Assembly (NCBI GenBank): GCA_910578715.1 | Contig: CAJTRL010000042.1 | Span: 1 to 33,544 of the forward strand | Source: an uncultured Lachnospiraceae bacterium | GTDB taxonomy: Bacteria > Bacillota > Clostridia > Lachnospirales > Lachnospiraceae | DNA length: 33,544 bases | Reading direction: 5' to 3' | In this document: positions 8,511 through 15,935 of the stretch, piece after piece | How positions within the stretch are numbered: the first letter of the stretch is position 1 | Layout: each line of letters opens with the position of its first letter | The notes under the pieces: model-generated | Databases searched by the model: none | Told to the model about the DNA's origin: nothing | Seen by the model: the letters and a program-made list of their open reading frames with translations, nothing else | Position numbers and translations under genes: made by a program

Positions 8511-8540
8511 TGCTGCTAAGCTGGAAGGAGGTAATTGTTT

Positions 8541-9872
8541 ATGGAAGAAATCGTGGAATTACTGAATACGGGACAATATTTAAAGCTCCGACAGCAGATT
8601 GCCAGCATAAATGTGGCGGATATTGCGGCATATATGGAAAAAATGGAACAGGACGAGGTGCTGAAACTGTTCCGCATACTTCCGAAAAGCATGGCCGCGG
8701 ATGTTTTTTCCTACCTGGAAATCGAGACGGAGCAGTATATCATCACGTCCATGTCGGAAAAAGATGCGGCCAATATCATCGACCATCTGATGGCGGACGA
8801 TGCCACAGACCTTCTGGAAGAGATGCCGGCGAATGTGGTAAAAAGGCTTCTGGCCCACGCGAGTGCGGAGACGAGAAGGGATATCAACCATTTGCTCCGT
8901 TACCCGGAGGATTCCGCCGGAAGCATTATGACGGTGGAGTATGTGGATTTAAAGGAAACGCTGACGGTGGAACAGGCCATCGCCCGCATCCGAAAAGTCG
9001 GTGTGGACAGCGAAACCATTAATATCTGTTATGTGCTGGACCAGAGAAGGACGTTAGTCGGTACGGTGGCGCTCCGGTATCTGCTGCTGAGTCCGCCGGA
9101 TGCGGTCATCGGCGACATTATGAACGAAAATGTTATTTCGCTGCATACCATGATGGACCAGGAAGAGGTTGCGAGACAGTTCAAAAAGTACGATTTCACA
9201 TCGATGCCCGTCGTGGACAATGAAGAGCGGCTCGTCGGCATTATCACGGTCGATGACGTTGTCGATATTCTGGAAGAGGAGACGACGGAAGATATCGAGA
9301 AAATGGCGGCGATTGTGCCGTCGGACAAGCCATATATGAGAACGGGCGTTATAGAATCCTGGAAGAAACGGATTCCCTGGCTGCTTCTGCTGATGATATC
9401 CGCCACATTTACCGGAAAAATCATTTCTTCTTTTGAAGATGCGCTGAGCAGATATGTGGTGCTGACCGCGTTCATTCCGATGCTGATGGACACGGGCGGA
9501 AACGCCGGAGGACAGGCCAGCGCGGTGATTATCCGCGGTCTGTCCCTGGATGAAATTCAGTTCGGGGACTGGCTTAAGGTGGTCTGGAAAGAAATCCGTA
9601 CAGCCGTTTTGTGCGGTCTGACGCTGGCGGCCTGCAATGTCGTTAAAATGCTGGCGGTGGAACAGGTCGGCATACGGGTGGCGCTCGTCGTCAGCATTAC
9701 GTTGTTTCTTGCCGTTATTGTGGCGAAAATTGTCGGTTCCACCCTTCCTATGATAGCCAAAAAAATAGGAATGGACCCGGCTGTTATGGCGAGTCCATTC
9801 ATTACAACGATAGTAGATGCGATTTCGCTCCTGATATATTTCAGGATTGCGACGATTGCACTTGGAATATAA
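8541..9872 (+). CDS. mgtE: MgtE-type magnesium channel/transporter
   Basis: A 443-residue Mg2+ channel of the MgtE family. The order is a cytosolic N domain of helical repeats (about 1-120, including DDATDLLEEMPANVVKRLLA), a pair of CBS domains (about 125-250, with GDIMNENVISLHTMMDQEEV and VGIITVDDVVDILEEE), a connecting helix, then five membrane helices (about 280-443). The pore-lining signature TGGNAGGQASAVIIRGL is present. In characterised members, Mg2+ bound between the N and CBS domains closes the pore, so the channel opens when cellular Mg2+ is low. The start is ATG 8541, eight bases after a perfect AAGGAGGT (8525-8532). A TTG two codons upstream is unlikely. No M-box riboswitch was seen upstream. 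Confidence 0.95.
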   Translation: MEEIVELLNTGQYLKLRQQIASINVADIAAYMEKMEQDEVLKLFRILPKSMAADVFSYLEIETEQYIITSMSEKDAANIIDHLMADDATDLLEEMPANVVKRLLAHASAETRRDINHLLRYPEDSAGSIMTVEYVDLKETLTVEQAIARIRKVGVDSETINICYVLDQRRTLVGTVALRYLLLSPPDAVIGDIMNENVISLHTMMDQEEVARQFKKYDFTSMPVVDNEERLVGIITVDDVVDILEEETTEDIEKMAAIVPSDKPYMRTGVIESWKKRIPWLLLLMISATFTGKIISSFEDALSRYVVLTAFIPMLMDTGGNAGGQASAVIIRGLSLDEIQFGDWLKVVWKEIRTAVLCGLTLAACNVVKMLAVEQVGIRVALVVSITLFLAVIVAKIVGSTLPMIAKKIGMDPAVMASPFITTIVDAISLLIYFRIATIALGI

Positions 9873-9906
9873 CGGGTGTTATTTGAGGGCGGAATATCCG
9901 GCTGTG

Positions 9907-9924
9907 AATCGGTTCCAACCGATG
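9907..9924. other. Short hairpin between convergent mgtE and bipA
   Basis: ATCGGT and ACCGAT around TCCA make a six-base-pair stem in the 81-bp gap between the two convergent stops. No T-tract flanks it, so terminator function is doubtful. Confidence 0.25.
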
Positions 9925-9953
9925 CAGAACCATGCGCTGTGGCTTTATCAGGC

Positions 9954-11810
9954 TCAGTTTTTCGCAGCTTCCGCCTTTGCCGCTGCCGAGATGGCCGCGC
10001 GTTTTCGCTGGGTGGGGTCGAGAATTTTCTTGCGGATACGGAGGCTCTGGGGCGTAACTTCCAGCAGTTCATCCGTATCGATAAATTCCAGCGCCTGTTC
10101 CAGACTCAGCACTTTGGGCGGCGTCAGGCGCAGCGCTTCGTCCGCACTGGAGGAACGGGTATTCGTGAGCTGCTTCTTTTTGCAGACATTCAGTTCAATA
10201 TCTTCTCCACGGCCGTTCTGACCGACAATCATGCCGGAATATACCTTCGTCCCGGGACCGATAAAGAGCGTGCCGCGTTCCTGGGCGTTAAAGAGGCCGT
10301 AGGTGATGGCTTCTCCGGCTTCAAACGCGATGAGGGAACCCTGTTTCCGGTACTGGATATCGCCCTTGTAAGGGCCGTATCCGTCAAAAATGCTGTTCAT
10401 GATGCCGTTGCCCTTCGTATCGGTCATAAATTCTCCACGGTAACCAATCAGTCCTCTGGAAGGAATGGAAAATTCCAGTCTCGTATAACCGCCGGAAGCC
10501 TGTCCCATATTTTTCAGCTCCCCTTTTCTCTTGCTCAGCTTTTCGATGACGGTACCGGAAAATTCCTCCGGCACGTCGATGTAGGTCAGCTCCATCGGTT
10601 CGGTCTTTTTGCCGTTTTCGTCCGTTTTGTAGAGCACTTCCGCCTTGCTGACCGCAAATTCATATCCCTCTCTCCTCATATTTTCGATGAGGACGGATAA
10701 GTGCAGTTCTCCTCTGCCGGAAACTTTGAAAGCCTCGGTCGTGTCGGTCTCCTCCACCCGGAGGGAGACATCCGTATTGAGCTCTCTGAAAAGTCTGTCG
10801 CGGAGATGGCGGCTTGTCACATATTTTCCTTCCTGTCCGGCCAACGGAGAATCGTTGACGATGAAGTGCATGGCAATCGTCGGTTCCGAAATTTTCTGGA
10901 AAGGAATCGGTTCCGGCCTGTCCGGAGAGCACAGCGTGTCGCCGATATGGATATCGGAAATGCCGGAAATGGCAACGATGGAACCGACGCCGGCTTCTTT
11001 TACTTCGATTTTATTCAGACCGTCGTATTCATACAGCTTGCTGACTTTTACCTTTTTCATTTTATCCGGTTCGTGGTGGTTGACGATGACCACTTCCTGA
11101 TTGACTTTAATCGTCCCGTTATCGACTTTGCCGACACCGATGCGGCCTACATATTCGTTGTAGTCGATGGTGCTGATTAAAACCTGAGTGCCCAGTTCCG
11201 GGTCGCCGCAGGGTGCGGGAATATGCTCTAAAATCGTATCGAATAAAGGCGTCATATCTTTACCCTTGACGGTAATCTGCGTGGTGGCCGTGCCCGCTTT
11301 GGCGGAAGCATAGACAAAGGGACAGTCCAGCTGTTTGTCGTTGGCGTCCAAATCCATCAGTAGTTCCAGTACTTCATCGACGACCTGGAGCGGCCTCGCT
11401 TCCGGCCTGTCGCATTTGTTGACGCAGACGATGACGGACAAATCCAGCTCCAGAGCTTTTTTCAGGACAAATTTGGTCTGGGGCATCGGGCCTTCAAAGG
11501 CATCCACGACGAGGATAACACCGTCCACCATTTTCAGGACACGCTCCACTTCTCCGCCGAAGTCCGCATGGCCGGGGGTGTCGATGATGTTAATTTTCAC
11601 GCCTTTATACATAACAGCTGTATTTTTTGAAAGAATTGTGATGCCGCGCTCCCGCTCGATATCGTTGGAATCCATAACGCGTTCAGCCACTTCCTGATTC
11701 TCCCGGAATACGCCGCTCTGTTTCAGAAGCTCATCGACTAACGTCGTCTTGCCGTGGTCTACGTGGGCGATAATTGCTATATTTCTGACATCTTCTCGTA
11801 TTGTATTCAT
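9954..11810 (-). CDS. bipA: Ribosome-associated GTPase BipA/TypA
   Basis: A 618-residue translational GTPase of the EF-G family that acts on the 70S ribosome and in 50S assembly, and is important at low temperature or under stress. All G motifs are visible: AHVDHGKT (15-22), the switch region DIERERGITI, DTPGHADFGGEVERV, NKCDRPEARP and SAKAGT. The EF-G-like beta-barrel and domain V follow, then the BipA-specific C-terminal domain. The length matches the family (about 605-615); the extra residues are an Ala/Lys-rich tail. The start ATG 11810 is preceded by GAGAGGAG, with a somewhat long 13-base gap. It is convergent with mgtE and divergent from the SSB-like gene. Confidence 0.96.
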   Translation of the reverse strand: MNTIREDVRNIAIIAHVDHGKTTLVDELLKQSGVFRENQEVAERVMDSNDIERERGITILSKNTAVMYKGVKINIIDTPGHADFGGEVERVLKMVDGVILVVDAFEGPMPQTKFVLKKALELDLSVIVCVNKCDRPEARPLQVVDEVLELLMDLDANDKQLDCPFVYASAKAGTATTQITVKGKDMTPLFDTILEHIPAPCGDPELGTQVLISTIDYNEYVGRIGVGKVDNGTIKVNQEVVIVNHHEPDKMKKVKVSKLYEYDGLNKIEVKEAGVGSIVAISGISDIHIGDTLCSPDRPEPIPFQKISEPTIAMHFIVNDSPLAGQEGKYVTSRHLRDRLFRELNTDVSLRVEETDTTEAFKVSGRGELHLSVLIENMRREGYEFAVSKAEVLYKTDENGKKTEPMELTYIDVPEEFSGTVIEKLSKRKGELKNMGQASGGYTRLEFSIPSRGLIGYRGEFMTDTKGNGIMNSIFDGYGPYKGDIQYRKQGSLIAFEAGEAITYGLFNAQERGTLFIGPGTKVYSGMIVGQNGRGEDIELNVCKKKQLTNTRSSSADEALRLTPPKVLSLEQALEFIDTDELLEVTPQSLRIRKKILDPTQRKRAAISAAAKAEAAKN

Positions 11811-11832
11811 GGAAACGATAAAACTCCTCTCT

Positions 11833-11902
11833 TAAAAGCGCCGGATGCTCTTCAAAGCCGTGCGGTCTTGCCGCGCAGAACCGCTATTCAAAGTCCGGCT
11901 GT
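11833..11902 (-). promoter_or_regulatory. Structured 5' leader of bipA
   Basis: In the minus-strand transcript, GCCGGA near the 5' side can pair with TCCGGC about 60 bases later, enclosing a GCGGT/ACCGC hairpin. The outer closing strand is followed by GCTTTT. This resembles an attenuator or a folded leader ahead of the ribosome binding site. It matches no riboswitch class I know. Confidence 0.35.
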
Positions 11903-11934
11903 CAATCTCATATTCTGTTTCACACCAAAGACAC

Positions 11935-11963
11935 AGTATATCACTACATCCGTATTCTTGCAA
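11935..11963 (-). promoter_or_regulatory. Sigma-A promoter of bipA
   Basis: On the minus strand TTGCAA (11963-11958) and TATACT (11940-11935) are separated by exactly 17 bases. The predicted leader is about 120 bases. The palindromic element A begins only 22 bp upstream of the -35 box. Confidence 0.65.
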
Positions 11964-11984
11964 GTAAAGAAAAAACCGTTATAT

Positions 11985-12227
11985 GTGGAGCGAGAGGCCG
12001 TGGAAAGGGGCGGGCACAGGGAGCAGGCGTCAGACCGGACGGGGCATGGTTTCTCTGGCGGAGGCCCTGTAAAGTCAGCCGGTCCTTAGCGAAAAGGCAG
12101 CTTTGCTGCATTTGAGCTTAGTACCGCTGCTGACTTTAGTGGAGCGGGAGCGTGCCTCCAAATAGAACCATGCCCTGTCCGGTCTGACGCCCGCTCCCTG
12201 TGCCCGCCCCCTCCCACGGTTCTCCAC
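11985..12227. repeat. Palindromic element A (243 bp, hairpin with conserved core)
   Basis: The left arm (11985-12051) is the near-perfect reverse complement of the right arm (12163-12227), including a shared stretch GGGGCGGGCACAGGGAGC followed by GGCGTCAGACCGGAC, with single-base exceptions. The interior (12052-12167) folds into stacked helices: GGAGGC/GCCTCC (12060-12065 with 12154-12159), a 10-bp helix (12070-12079 with 12129-12138), an 8-of-10 helix (12081-12090 with 12116-12125), and GCAGC/GCTGC (12097-12101 with 12105-12109). A small GC-closed GGGA tetraloop lies at 12144-12151. The same core recurs inverted at 23858-23972. No open reading frame in it looks like protein. It fills the divergent bipA/SSB gap; the rest of that 541-bp gap holds the bipA promoter and leader and the AT-rich upstream region of the SSB-like gene. 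Confidence 0.9.
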
Positions 12228-12266
12228 GCTCCCGCCCCCTGTCACGCGACCCCTGACAGTTCTAAT

Positions 12267-12295
12267 TTGGGAAAAAAGTCATATACTGTTAATAC
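12267..12295 (+). promoter_or_regulatory. Possible promoter of the SSB-like gene
   Basis: TTGGGA (12267-12272) and TAATAC (12290-12295) are 17 bases apart. An alternative -10, TATACT, lies at 12282-12287 but has no good -35 box. The region is AT-rich, unlike element A next to it. Confidence 0.3.
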
Positions 12296-12351
12296 ATTAC
12301 TGGAAAAATTCTTAAAGAGTAAGATTCTTTACAAAGAAGGGAGAACAAAAC

Positions 12352-12990
12352 ATGACAGATAAGGTAATTGAAAACAACCAGGTGACAATCATGGGCGAAA
12401 TCGTGGGCGATTTCCAGTTCAGTCACGAAATTTTCGGAGAAGGATTCTATATGGTGGATATCAGTGTGGACAGATTAAGCGATTCCACGGATATCATTCC
12501 CGTTATGGTATCGGAAAGACTTTTGGATGTAAACGATGATTATAAGGGCATGAAAATCAGCATTACGGGACAGTTCCGCTCTTATAACAGGCATGAAGAA
12601 AAGAAGAATAAATTAGTGCTTTCCGTATTTGCGAGAGAGATTGAATTTGTAGATGATATAGAAGAGAGCGCGAAGACCAATCAGATTTTTCTGGACGGTT
12701 ATATCTGCAAGGCGCCTATTTACCGGAAAACACCTCTTGGGAGGGAAATTGCGGATTTGCTTCTGGCGGTCAACAGGCCTTATGGAAAATCGGATTACAT
12801 ACCCTGTATCTGCTGGGGAAGAAACGCGCGCTTCGCGAGCACCTTCGAGGTAGGCAGCAGATGTGCGGTCTGGGGAAGAATCCAGAGCAGAGAATACATG
12901 AAAAAAATTTCGGAAGACCAGATGGAACGCCGGACCGCTTATGAAGTGTCCGTCAGCAAGCTGGAAATTGTGGAGGAAGAACAGGCATAG
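12352..12990 (+). CDS. Two-OB-fold single-stranded DNA-binding-like protein
   Basis: A 212-residue cytoplasmic protein with two SSB-like OB folds in tandem. The first is NQVTIMGEIVGDFQFSHEIF...ISITGQFRSYN. The second is FLDGYICKAPIYRKTPLGRE...CICWGRNARFA...VWGRIQSREY. The motif of a strand, TPLGREIADLLLAVNR, and then a cysteine/tryptophan strand is typical of bacterial SSB. Unlike the replicative SSB, it lacks the glycine-rich linker and the acidic DDDIPF-type tip that recruits partner proteins; it ends EEEQA. It may be an accessory ssDNA-binding protein of Clostridia. It starts after AAGGGAG (12337-12343) and is transcribed away from element A. Confidence 0.8.
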   Translation: MTDKVIENNQVTIMGEIVGDFQFSHEIFGEGFYMVDISVDRLSDSTDIIPVMVSERLLDVNDDYKGMKISITGQFRSYNRHEEKKNKLVLSVFAREIEFVDDIEESAKTNQIFLDGYICKAPIYRKTPLGREIADLLLAVNRPYGKSDYIPCICWGRNARFASTFEVGSRCAVWGRIQSREYMKKISEDQMERRTAYEVSVSKLEIVEEEQA

Positions 12991-13033
12991 GGCTGAACCG
13001 TTACTAAAGAAGTGTTAAAAAAGCGATAAGAAG

Positions 13034-13062
13034 TTGCGTTTCCGTCATAATTGTGCTATGAT
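13034..13062 (+). promoter_or_regulatory. Sigma-A promoter of the CobA-like gene
   Basis: TTGCGT (13034-13039), a 17-base spacer and TATGAT (13057-13062), preceded by TGC as an extended -10 element. A short AGCATC/GATGCT hairpin follows in the leader (about 13064-13085). Confidence 0.65.
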
Positions 13063-13103
13063 AAGCATCAAGATTTTACGATGCTGTTATTTTGAGGTGC
13101 AAT

Positions 13104-13610
13104 ATGAAAAAAGGAATGATATATATTTACAGCGGCGAGGGGCACGGAAAATCGCCTGCGGCGTATGGCAGAGCTCTTCAGACGGCGTGCAGAGGAGAAG
13201 ATGTCGTGATTATCCGCTTTTTAAAAGGAAGAGGATTTTCGGATTCGGAGTACATAAGGCGTCTTGAACCGGAAATAAAAATTTTCCGCTTCGAGAAATC
13301 GGAGGAGAATTTTCACAGTCTTTCCGATGACAGAAAAGCAGAGGAAATCTATAATATTAAGAACGGACTGAATTTTGCCAAGAAAGTCATGAACACGGAC
13401 GAATGCAGTCTGCTGATTCTGGATGAAGTGCTGGAACTGCTGGATATTGATATCATAACGGTGGAAGAGCTGAAAAATCTGCTATTATGTAAACCGGAGG
13501 ATATGGATATTATTATGACGGGAGCGACCTCAAAAGAAGCGGCGTATGCGCTGGCGGATGAGGTGACGCAGATTACGACGACTGACGGAGACGGACTGCG
13601 GAAAGAATAA
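13104..13610 (+). CDS. CobA/BtuR-like P-loop ATPase (cob(I)alamin adenosyltransferase family)
   Basis: A 168-residue cytoplasmic protein resembling the CobA/CobO/BtuR family, which transfers adenosyl from ATP to corrinoid cobalt. It has a Walker A loop GEGHGKS (11-17) after a strand MIYIYS, a Walker B-like LLILDEVLELL, and the late motif TGATSKEAAYALADEVTQI. The family usually has GxGKGKTTAA and a tail such as GRxAPxxLxxxAD. Here the loop reads GEGHGKSPAA, so the catalytic assignment is less certain. No other cobalamin genes lie nearby. ATG 13104 follows GAGGTG at 13094-13099; an upstream TTG in frame is not needed. Confidence 0.75.
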   Translation: MKKGMIYIYSGEGHGKSPAAYGRALQTACRGEDVVIIRFLKGRGFSDSEYIRRLEPEIKIFRFEKSEENFHSLSDDRKAEEIYNIKNGLNFAKKVMNTDECSLLILDEVLELLDIDIITVEELKNLLLCKPEDMDIIMTGATSKEAAYALADEVTQITTTDGDGLRKE

Positions 13611-13663
13611 GAAAAACCGTCCCAAAGCCGATGGGAAAGCCCGGAGAAATATAGCGCGATGCC

Positions 13664-13692
13664 TTGACAGAAAGCCGCTTTGATGGTATGAT
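13664..13692 (+). promoter_or_regulatory. Strong sigma-A promoter of the dapA-dapB operon
   Basis: TTGACA (13664-13669), exactly 17 bases, then TATGAT (13687-13692). The predicted start near 13699 is just upstream of the lysine riboswitch. Confidence 0.85.
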
Positions 13693-13713
13693 GATTTCAA
13701 TCATATAAGAAGT

Positions 13714-13880
13714 TGATAGAGGTTGCATTTTTTATGAGTAATATGTGGATGCGGCAGGCGCAGAGGAAACATTTTGAAAGGAGAAAATGCCGAAAGAAAG
13801 AATGACCTTGCTTGTTTTTTCTTGGGCATGCAGTTAAGAGCTGCATGACTGTCATCGAATCAGATGGGGCGCTATCCGAA
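13714..13880 (+). promoter_or_regulatory. Lysine riboswitch (L-box)
   Basis: The conserved blocks of the lysine aptamer appear in order: GATAGAGGTTGC (13715-13726), ATGAGTA (13734-13740), AGAGGAAAC (13762-13770), GCCGAAAG (13789-13796), CTTGGGC (13821-13827), a 7-bp CATGCAG/CTGCATG helix, ACTGTCATC (13848-13856) and GCGCTATC (13869-13876). The closing helix P1 is GATAG (13715-13719) with CTATC (13872-13876). Lysine binding stabilises P1 and lets the terminator downstream form, shutting off dapA-dapB. With the flanking promoter and terminator it accounts for the 354-bp gap before dapA. Confidence 0.93.
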
Positions 13881-13915
13881 TATTTAGAAGGCAAATATTT
13901 AGATATTTAGAAAAG

Positions 13916-13950
13916 AAAAGCTGACTCATTTGGGTCAGCTTTTAGTTTTT
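13916..13950 (+). terminator. Riboswitch expression-platform terminator
   Basis: AAAAGCTGAC (13916-13925) and GTCAGCTTTT (13934-13943) form a 10-bp stem with an eight-base loop, followed by AGTTTTT. It ends right at the dapA ribosome binding site and follows the lysine aptamer, so it is the likely off-switch. Confidence 0.88.
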
Positions 13951-13964
13951 AGGAGGAAAAGAAT

Positions 13965-14849
13965 ATGGCAATTTTTCAAGGAGCAGGAGTAGCAATCGTA
14001 ACACCGTTTCATGAGGATGGCAGCGTTGATTATGAGAAGTTTGCGGAGCTTGTGGAATTTCAGATTCAGAACGGGACGGATGCGATAATCGTATGCGGCA
14101 CCACCGGGGAATCTTCGACGCTGACGCATGAGGAGCATCTGGATGTCATCAGATTCTGTGCCAAAACTGTAAATGGAAGGGTTCCCGTAATTGCCGGAAC
14201 CGGTTCAAACTGTACGGAAACAGCGGTCTATCTTTCCACGGAAGCCGAAAAGTTCGGTGTGGACGGTCTTTTGCTGGTGTCTCCTTACTATAATAAGGCG
14301 ACCCAGAAGGGCTTATTTGAGCATTATAAAAAGATTGCGGATTCCGTGAAGCTGCCCATTATTTTATATAATGTACCGAGCAGAACGGGCTGCAATATTC
14401 TGCCTCAGACGGTCGTAAAGCTGTGCAGTGAGGTACATAACATTGTGGGAGTTAAGGAAGCGAGCGGCAATATTTCGCAGATTACGAAGCTGGCGGCATT
14501 GGCCCAGGGCAAAATCGACATCTATTCCGGCAACGACGACCAGATTGTCCCGATTCTGTCTCTCGGCGGAAAAGGCGTTATCTCCGTGCTTTCCAACGTG
14601 GCGCCGAAGCAGACCCACGATATCTGCGCGAAGTTCTTTGCGGGCGATGTGGAAGGAAGCTGCAAAGAGCAGCTGCGTGCCATTGAGCTGTGCGATGCGC
14701 TTTTCTGCGAGGTCAACCCGATTCCTGTCAAGACGGCGCTTTCGATGATGGGAAAATGCGGGGGCACTTTGAGACGGCCCCTTTGTGAAATGGAAGAGGC
14801 GAATGTGGAGAAACTGCGCAACGCCATGAAGAATTACGGAATCCTGTAA
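13965..14849 (+). CDS. dapA: 4-hydroxy-tetrahydrodipicolinate synthase
   Basis: A 294-residue TIM-barrel enzyme that condenses pyruvate with aspartate semialdehyde, the first step committed to diaminopimelate and lysine. Visible hallmarks are GAGVAIVTPF at the N-terminus, the CGTTGES phosphate-like loop, Tyr135 in LYNVPSRTG and the Schiff-base Lys164 in GVKEASGN. These are equivalent to Tyr133 and Lys161 of the E. coli enzyme. Length is normal (about 290). ATG 13965 follows AGGAGG at 13951-13956. It is the first gene of the lysine-riboswitch operon and is followed by dapB after 85 bp. Confidence 0.97.
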   Translation: MAIFQGAGVAIVTPFHEDGSVDYEKFAELVEFQIQNGTDAIIVCGTTGESSTLTHEEHLDVIRFCAKTVNGRVPVIAGTGSNCTETAVYLSTEAEKFGVDGLLLVSPYYNKATQKGLFEHYKKIADSVKLPIILYNVPSRTGCNILPQTVVKLCSEVHNIVGVKEASGNISQITKLAALAQGKIDIYSGNDDQIVPILSLGGKGVISVLSNVAPKQTHDICAKFFAGDVEGSCKEQLRAIELCDALFCEVNPIPVKTALSMMGKCGGTLRRPLCEMEEANVEKLRNAMKNYGIL

Positions 14850-14934
14850 TTTGCGGAGTCTGGCTGTCAGACCCGGGAGAGCGAAGGCATCCGGCATGAA
14901 CACCGGAGCCCGGAACAGAAAGGAAACACGGAAA

Positions 14935-15699
14935 ATGGAAACGGTTAAAGTAATTATGCACGGCTGTAACGGGAAGATGGGGCAGACCATCAGCGGCCTG
15001 ATTGCAGCGGATGAGGGAATAGAAATCGTGGCCGGAATCGATGCTTTTGACGACGGGCATAACGCATATCCGGTTTTTACGGATATCGGCAGATGCGATG
15101 TCGCGGCGGATGCGCTCATCGACTTCAGCACAGCGGCGGCGGCGGATAGGCTGCTTGACTACTGCGTGGAGAAAAAACTGCCCTGTGTGCTGTGCACCAC
15201 GGGACTTTCCGAGGCGCAGCTTGCCCATGTGAAGGAGGCTTCTGAAAAAACGGCTGTTTTGAAATCCGCGAATATGTCTCTCGGCATCAATATGCTGATG
15301 AAACTTTTAAAAGAGGCGGCGCCGGTTCTTGACGGAGCGGGATTCGATATTGAAATTGTGGAAAAACATCATAACCAGAAGATAGATGCGCCGAGCGGTA
15401 CGGCGCTGGCATTGGCGGATGTCATCCGGGATGAACTGACAGAAGGATATGATTATGTCTATGACAGGAGCACGAAGCGGGAAAAGCGGAGCCGGAAGGA
15501 AATCGGTATCAGCGCTGTCAGAGGCGGGACGATTGTGGGCGACCACGATGTGATTTTCGCCGGAGCGGACGAAGTTATCACTTTTTCACACAGGGCATAT
15601 TCCAAAGCGGTATTCGGAAAAGGCGCGGTGCAGGCGGCAAAATTTCTTGCGGGGAAGCCGGCGGGCCTGTATGATATGAGTGACGTCATAAATGCGTAA
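14935..15699 (+). CDS. dapB: 4-hydroxy-tetrahydrodipicolinate reductase
   Basis: A 254-residue NAD(P)H-dependent reductase for the second step of the diaminopimelate branch, using the DapA product. The nucleotide-binding loop is HGCNGKMGQ near the N-terminus. The catalytic block EKHHNQKIDAPSGTA carries His145-His146 and Lys149. The substrate loop RGGTIVGDHDVIF follows. Length is typical (about 250). I chose ATG 14935, behind AAAGGAA at 14919-14925. The frame is open further upstream, but those residues are not dapB-like. It shares control with dapA and ends at a strong terminator. Confidence 0.96.
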   Translation: METVKVIMHGCNGKMGQTISGLIAADEGIEIVAGIDAFDDGHNAYPVFTDIGRCDVAADALIDFSTAAAADRLLDYCVEKKLPCVLCTTGLSEAQLAHVKEASEKTAVLKSANMSLGINMLMKLLKEAAPVLDGAGFDIEIVEKHHNQKIDAPSGTALALADVIRDELTEGYDYVYDRSTKREKRSRKEIGISAVRGGTIVGDHDVIFAGADEVITFSHRAYSKAVFGKGAVQAAKFLAGKPAGLYDMSDVINA

Positions 15700-15707
15700 A
15701 AAGGAAG

Positions 15708-15731
15708 AATGCCCGGAGAACGGGCATTTTT
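15708..15731 (+). terminator. Terminator of the dapAB operon
   Basis: AATGCCCG (15708-15715) pairs with CGGGCATT (15721-15728) around GAGAA, followed directly by a run of Ts to 15732. The MITE begins three bases later. Confidence 0.88.
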
Positions 15732-15734
15732 TCA

Positions 15735-15899
15735 CTAGTGTACTGACTTGTTCATTTTCAGCTAAATAACGCAGAATGGATTTTCAGTCTGCAAGGCGGC
15801 TGAATGAGGCGATGCGGTGGCATCGTCGATTGAAGCCAACGAAGCAGATGGAAATTCAGGCAAGTTATTTGGCGAAATATGAGCAGGTCAGTACACTAG
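15735..15899. mobile_element. 165-bp hairpin MITE-like element upstream of the FBPase gene
   Basis: The ends are perfect 13-bp inverted repeats, CTAGTGTACTGAC (15735-15747) and GTCAGTACACTAG (15887-15899). The inverted similarity continues inward (TCAT, AAATAAC, TCTGC and GGCT blocks) to an apical CGATGC-GGTG-GCATCG hairpin, so the whole unit is one long imperfect stem-loop. It encodes no plausible protein. The outermost CTAG (or TA) could be a palindromic target duplication; the sequence cannot distinguish the two. It lies between the dapAB terminator and the FBPase ribosome binding site. Confidence 0.75.
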
Positions 15900-15935
15900 G
15901 TGGAGCGGGAAAAAGAAAAAAGAGGAAAGCGGCGA

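Noticed and set aside
9876..10700. Long plus-strand open frame antisense to bipA
   Set aside because: It lies entirely within or beyond the well-supported BipA frame, has no ribosome binding site and has unprotein-like composition.
11985..12227. Ordinary bidirectional terminator for element A
   Set aside because: It lies between two divergent gene starts, has no T-tracts and is far longer than a terminator.
12003..12350. Insertion sequence remnant with transposase fragments
   Set aside because: No frame in element A or its flanks resembles any transposase.
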